Assembly (NCBI GenBank): GCA_020635995.1
Contig: JACJYS010000006.1
Location: 124,001-188,000, forward strand
Length of the DNA: 64,000 nucleotides
Reading direction: 5' to 3'
DNA from: Chitinophagales bacterium
Lineage (GTDB): Bacteria > Bacteroidota > Bacteroidia > Chitinophagales > UBA8649
Shown: piece after piece, positions 61,901 through 64,000 of the stretch
Position numbering within the stretch: the stretch's first letter is position 1
Layout of the letters: each line of letters begins with the position of its first letter
Notes under the pieces: generated by a model
Seen by the model: the letters and a program-made list of their open reading frames with translations, nothing else
What the model was told of the DNA's origin: nothing
The model's database searches: none
Program-made: the position numbers and the translations under genes

Positions 61901-63967
61901 GATTATCAAAATATTTATTTAGATACCGACAGAGAATTTAAGTTTATTAGCATTCCTAAGGAAATAGGTGTGCAAACAGGACTTTATCCTAACCTTGCCT
62001 ACCAAGAAATGAAATGGACGTTAGATGGAGCAAAAATGCACAACTGGCGTATGAACAACTGCGGTGGTGGTGTAGGTTTCCCTAATGGTTTATCTATTGC
62101 CGTTATTAATAATCTTACCGGTTTGCCTATGGAAATAATAAATAATAGCACCACGAGCAGTTATGGTCCTTATGGCAATATTCATTGTGTTGGATTAGAA
62201 AATACTGTTTACGTAGCCAATTTTAGAGCTTATGGAACAACGCCAAGCAACCACCCTACTCCGGGCGTTCCATGGTCTGACGTAATAATCAATTTCTTAA
62301 ACGGTATTCCTAACGATTATTACGTAGTAATATACAGTATTAACGACCCAAGTTATGCAGCTTGGTCTATAAACTTAATAAATTACTTAAATAGTTTAGG
62401 CTGTAGTGTAAACAACAGTACTTCTGGACCGATGACATTTGTTTACCAAAAAAATAATGTTAGCTTTCCTCCTATAAATACCATAGGAAATACGTGGAGT
62501 GATATTATTAATACTAATTTCCAAATAAATGGTACATGGTCAAGTGGAAATTTTGAAAGTCCTTTAATAGGTCCGGCAGTTGAGTGGGGTTCTTTCCATT
62601 GGAGATTTAAAGCATTAGAAAATCCAACTCAAGACCAGCAAAGTGTTAATATAATAGGTATAGATAATAATGATATTGAGCAAACTTTAGCTACCATACC
62701 CACTACTACTTTAGATACCATTATTGATTTTATAAGTGCTCAACAATATCCTTATCTAAAATTAAAATTAAATGCAACAGACAACACTACCCGTACTCCT
62801 ACGCAACCCATTTATTGGCGTTTAATTTATGATAAAGCTCCTGAAGCAGCTATAAATCCTAATAAATATTTTAGTGTAAACAAAGACACTTTAATGCAAG
62901 GCGAAATATGGAATATGGCTGTGGCTTTAGAAAATGTAACAGAATTTGACATGGACAGCATGAGTGTAAAAAATGCTTTTACGTATGCCAATAACAGTAC
63001 TAATATATCTTACAACCTATTAAAACCACTACCCGCTTTTGATACTTTACATTTAACTTTTGACGCTAATACGGTTAATTCCAATTATTTAGGTGCAAAC
63101 AGCCTTACCATTGAAGCCAATCCTTATGAGCAAAACCACCAGTTAGAACAATTTCATTTTAACAATTTTGCTACTGTTAATTTCAATGTAAATGGCGATA
63201 ATATAAACCCTATGCTTGACGTAAGTTTTGACGGCATTAAAATAATGGATGGCGATTTAGTTTCTGCTAAACCAGAAATAGTGGTTCAACTAAAAGATGA
63301 AAATCAATTTTTAGCACTTGATGATACCAGCCTTATAAGTATGTATTTTAGATATTTAGGCGAAAATGGCTCAACACAAGGAGCGTTAGAACGCGTGAGC
63401 TATAATGATATAAATGTGCAGTTTATTCCGGCTCAATCAACACAAAAAAATGAAGCTAAAGTAATAATGAAAAGAGAATTTCCTTTAGATGGCACTTATG
63501 AGTTGGTTATTCGTTCCAGCGACAAAACAGGAAACTATAGTAGTGGAACAGACAATAGATTAATAGATCTTGTTTATTACGATTACAAAATATCTTTTGA
63601 AGTAGAAAACCAATCCAGAATTTCTAACGTATTAAACTATCCTAATCCTTTTACCACTCGCACGCAGTTTGTATTTACTCTTACGGGTTCAGAAGTTCCC
63701 GATTTCTTTCAAATACAAATTATGAATATAAAAGGTACTGTAGTAAAAACTATAGATAGAAATGAATTAGGTAATCTACATATTGGCGTAAACAGAACGG
63801 AATATTGGTGGGACGGAAAAGATGAATATGGTGATGTTTTAGCTAATGGCGTTTATTTTTACAAAGTAAAAACCTCACTTAACAATGAATCTATAGACAG
63901 CTACGGCATTAGCGAAGTAGATAAATTCTTTAAAAAAGGAATAGGAAAAATGGTTTTAATAAGGTAA
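58901..63967 (+). CDS. porU2: Putative type IX secretion sortase PorU2
   Basis: The 1688-residue protein has a signal peptide (LLSSAQ) and an N-terminal beta region beginning with FGNEWINYNQTYFTIKVSEKG. The C25 cysteine-peptidase domain has His632 in FFGHSYAGGFDI and Cys662 in LANGCNAGIIHN. Long beta-sandwich repeats follow, and a C-terminal cargo-signal-like domain (NYPNPFTTRTQF to KMVLIR). It is about 400 residues longer than PorU in this window, as PorU2 proteins usually are. Both catalytic residues are present, so a working sortase is expected. The frame is complete and ends 33 bp before the window edge. Confidence 0.88.
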   Translation: MRKQLLTILSIFSYLLSSAQTFGNEWINYNQTYFTIKVSEKGIHRIGSTALNQYGLNFIDPNNFKLYRDGQQVPIYVNESGGNTNYIEFYGYPNDGKLDTKLYRDTAWQMHDRYSLFTDEAIYYLTWNTNAGNRILPASNDLTNLPPKETSFNYTSQLLLNNAFSSGKTEYVGSTALINSIFDIGEGYYHSAQFNNSTTTRSYSVPTPNAVAGNNADLYAVAVSWSGGAHSFNIKSGNNTLGTYQFNDYTITKANLTIPASEISVNTDVTFQANNTTSGTNRNNAALIEINYKRNYDFNGLSQFEFEIEGTGAKQYLEIQNFDEQSTYPILYDLTNKLLITSVDAPGSSSHRFALPAAIGKRKLVIRANNSANYVNVATLTQMNFVDYSSIGNQGDYIILTYNGFMNTNTLNQYVSHRQSILGGSHNVVKVDIEQLYHQFGWGIDKHPQAVRSFIKYIQANWTIEPKYLFIVGKGREYAEFRNNASARAACLVPTFGNPGSDVLLAADTMSSAPNIAIGRLAARQESDIQIYLDKIIEYDQQFYNVGDPYQTVANKIFMKNLVHLSGGINAQEQSTFKNYLLSYENTAKDTLWGVKVESINKNTNVPIQTLASQRITDRINNGVSLITFFGHSYAGGFDINFDDPENYNNEGKYPVVLANGCNAGIIHNSSISLSERFVIQDNKGAIAYLSTTDLSASGSLNIYSSNFYKNLSRSQYATSLGEIVKETVQSVEDCCGSTMNMMVCQEMTLHGDPAIPFNQYSEPDYDIEEQYVYFTPNNISTSLDSFEIKLGVYNLGKAINDSFNVEVTRIYPGGNQEVNIKRFKAPYYLDTLSFSFPVSGQFSGLGLNKFNIHIDVDDEIQNELSETNNYLLNQVELFIGSDEIFPIYPYEFAIVPNQGVTLKASTGNPFEPEKWYVYEIDTTELFNSPIKLQERIFMAGGVVPWTPVLTMQDSTVYYWRVSPDSISGGTYKWKYSSFIYIQDEYPGWNQSHYYQWLKDDYQNIYLDTDREFKFISIPKEIGVQTGLYPNLAYQEMKWTLDGAKMHNWRMNNCGGGVGFPNGLSIAVINNLTGLPMEIINNSTTSSYGPYGNIHCVGLENTVYVANFRAYGTTPSNHPTPGVPWSDVIINFLNGIPNDYYVVIYSINDPSYAAWSINLINYLNSLGCSVNNSTSGPMTFVYQKNNVSFPPINTIGNTWSDIINTNFQINGTWSSGNFESPLIGPAVEWGSFHWRFKALENPTQDQQSVNIIGIDNNDIEQTLATIPTTTLDTIIDFISAQQYPYLKLKLNATDNTTRTPTQPIYWRLIYDKAPEAAINPNKYFSVNKDTLMQGEIWNMAVALENVTEFDMDSMSVKNAFTYANNSTNISYNLLKPLPAFDTLHLTFDANTVNSNYLGANSLTIEANPYEQNHQLEQFHFNNFATVNFNVNGDNINPMLDVSFDGIKIMDGDLVSAKPEIVVQLKDENQFLALDDTSLISMYFRYLGENGSTQGALERVSYNDINVQFIPAQSTQKNEAKVIMKREFPLDGTYELVIRSSDKTGNYSSGTDNRLIDLVYYDYKISFEVENQSRISNVLNYPNPFTTRTQFVFTLTGSEVPDFFQIQIMNIKGTVVKTIDRNELGNLHIGVNRTEYWWDGKDEYGDVLANGVYFYKVKTSLNNESIDSYGISEVDKFFKKGIGKMVLIR

Positions 63968-64000
63968 TGAGATAATTTGGAAATTAGATAATTCTTATTG

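Noticed and set aside
1..64000. CRISPR array, prophage, rRNA operon or integron
   Set aside because: I saw no regularly spaced repeats, phage structural genes, rRNA sequence or integrase anywhere in the window.

Overview
The window comes from a low-GC (I estimate about 31 %, not computed) member of the phylum Bacteroidota, most likely a Flavobacteriia-like aerobe. The pointers are type IX secretion and gliding genes (porU, porV, sprF/porP, gldJ, a second porV2-porU2 pair and a secreted protein with a type A sorting tail), Bacteroidota-type -7 promoter boxes (TAnnTTTG), almost no Shine-Dalgarno sites, a mevalonate-pathway cluster with a GYDIA-type GHMP kinase, menaquinone genes, and DUF3822 beside rsmD and coaD. 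Most of the window is ordinary chromosomal backbone; the accessory parts are the left 2.3 kb, the restriction-modification cassette at 16.3-18.9 kb, the Fic gene at 25.1-26.2 kb, and several intergenic palindromic repeats.

Layout. 0-2.3 kb: a worn accessory patch with a decayed insertion sequence (about 358-843) flanked by an 80-bp near-perfect direct repeat, a rhuM-like gene broken by one frameshift, and a small unknown gene. 2.4-10.2 kb: type IX secretion genes porV and porU on the minus strand, then sprF/porP-like and gldJ on the plus strand. 10.2-16.2 kb: repeat-rich spacer, a tiny membrane protein, a CtpA-type protease, a small membrane protein, a plug-only TonB-receptor-like protein, and a histidine kinase/response regulator pair. 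16.3-18.9 kb: a complete DpnII-type (GATC) restriction-modification cassette. 19.0-30.3 kb: a long plus-strand run with a glycerol-3-phosphate/phospholipid acyltransferase, gpsA, mutS2, isochorismate synthase, an HTH-Fic protein, menD, ftsE, a glycosyltransferase and dapB. 30.3-38.4 kb: a PLP aminotransferase, clpS, an AsmA-like protein, an orphan histidine kinase, ornithine aminotransferase, tRNA-His, and a heme-monooxygenase-like protein with a small membrane protein. 38.4-44.9 kb: DUF349 and DUF4197 proteins, cinA, a type IX-secreted protein, and phenylalanine hydroxylase. 44.9-48.2 kb: a mevalonate cluster (HMG-CoA reductase, GHMP kinase, diphosphomevalonate decarboxylase). 48.3-52.6 kb: an unknown protein with a CrtA-like protein, then coaD, rsmD, DUF3822 and a membrane-anchored protein. 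52.8-57.1 kb: MATE transporter, luciferase-like oxidoreductase, NmrA-like SDR, Uma2-type protein. 57.1-64.0 kb: an AcpH-like protein, porV2 and porU2.

How parts work together. porU/porV form the known sortase/shuttle pair that removes and exchanges C-terminal signals of type IX cargo; gldJ and SprF/PorP-like proteins belong to the same secretion and gliding system. The right edge carries a paralogous pair, so this stretch holds two sortase modules about 50 kb apart. gpsA makes glycerol-3-phosphate and the overlapping upstream gene is probably an acyltransferase, so the two probably form a phospholipid-entry unit. The DpnII-type cassette fits a striking scarcity of GATC in the window (about 18 sites found by eye against roughly 150-190 expected from composition), suggesting long exposure to GATC-cutting restriction.

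The most unusual items are the IS remnant with its very long target duplication, the GATC scarcity, the plug-only receptor-like protein, the second porV2-porU2 module, the GPPY variant in RsmD, and the unknown gene paired with a CrtA-like gene. I did not find a CRISPR array, prophage, rRNA operon or integrase.
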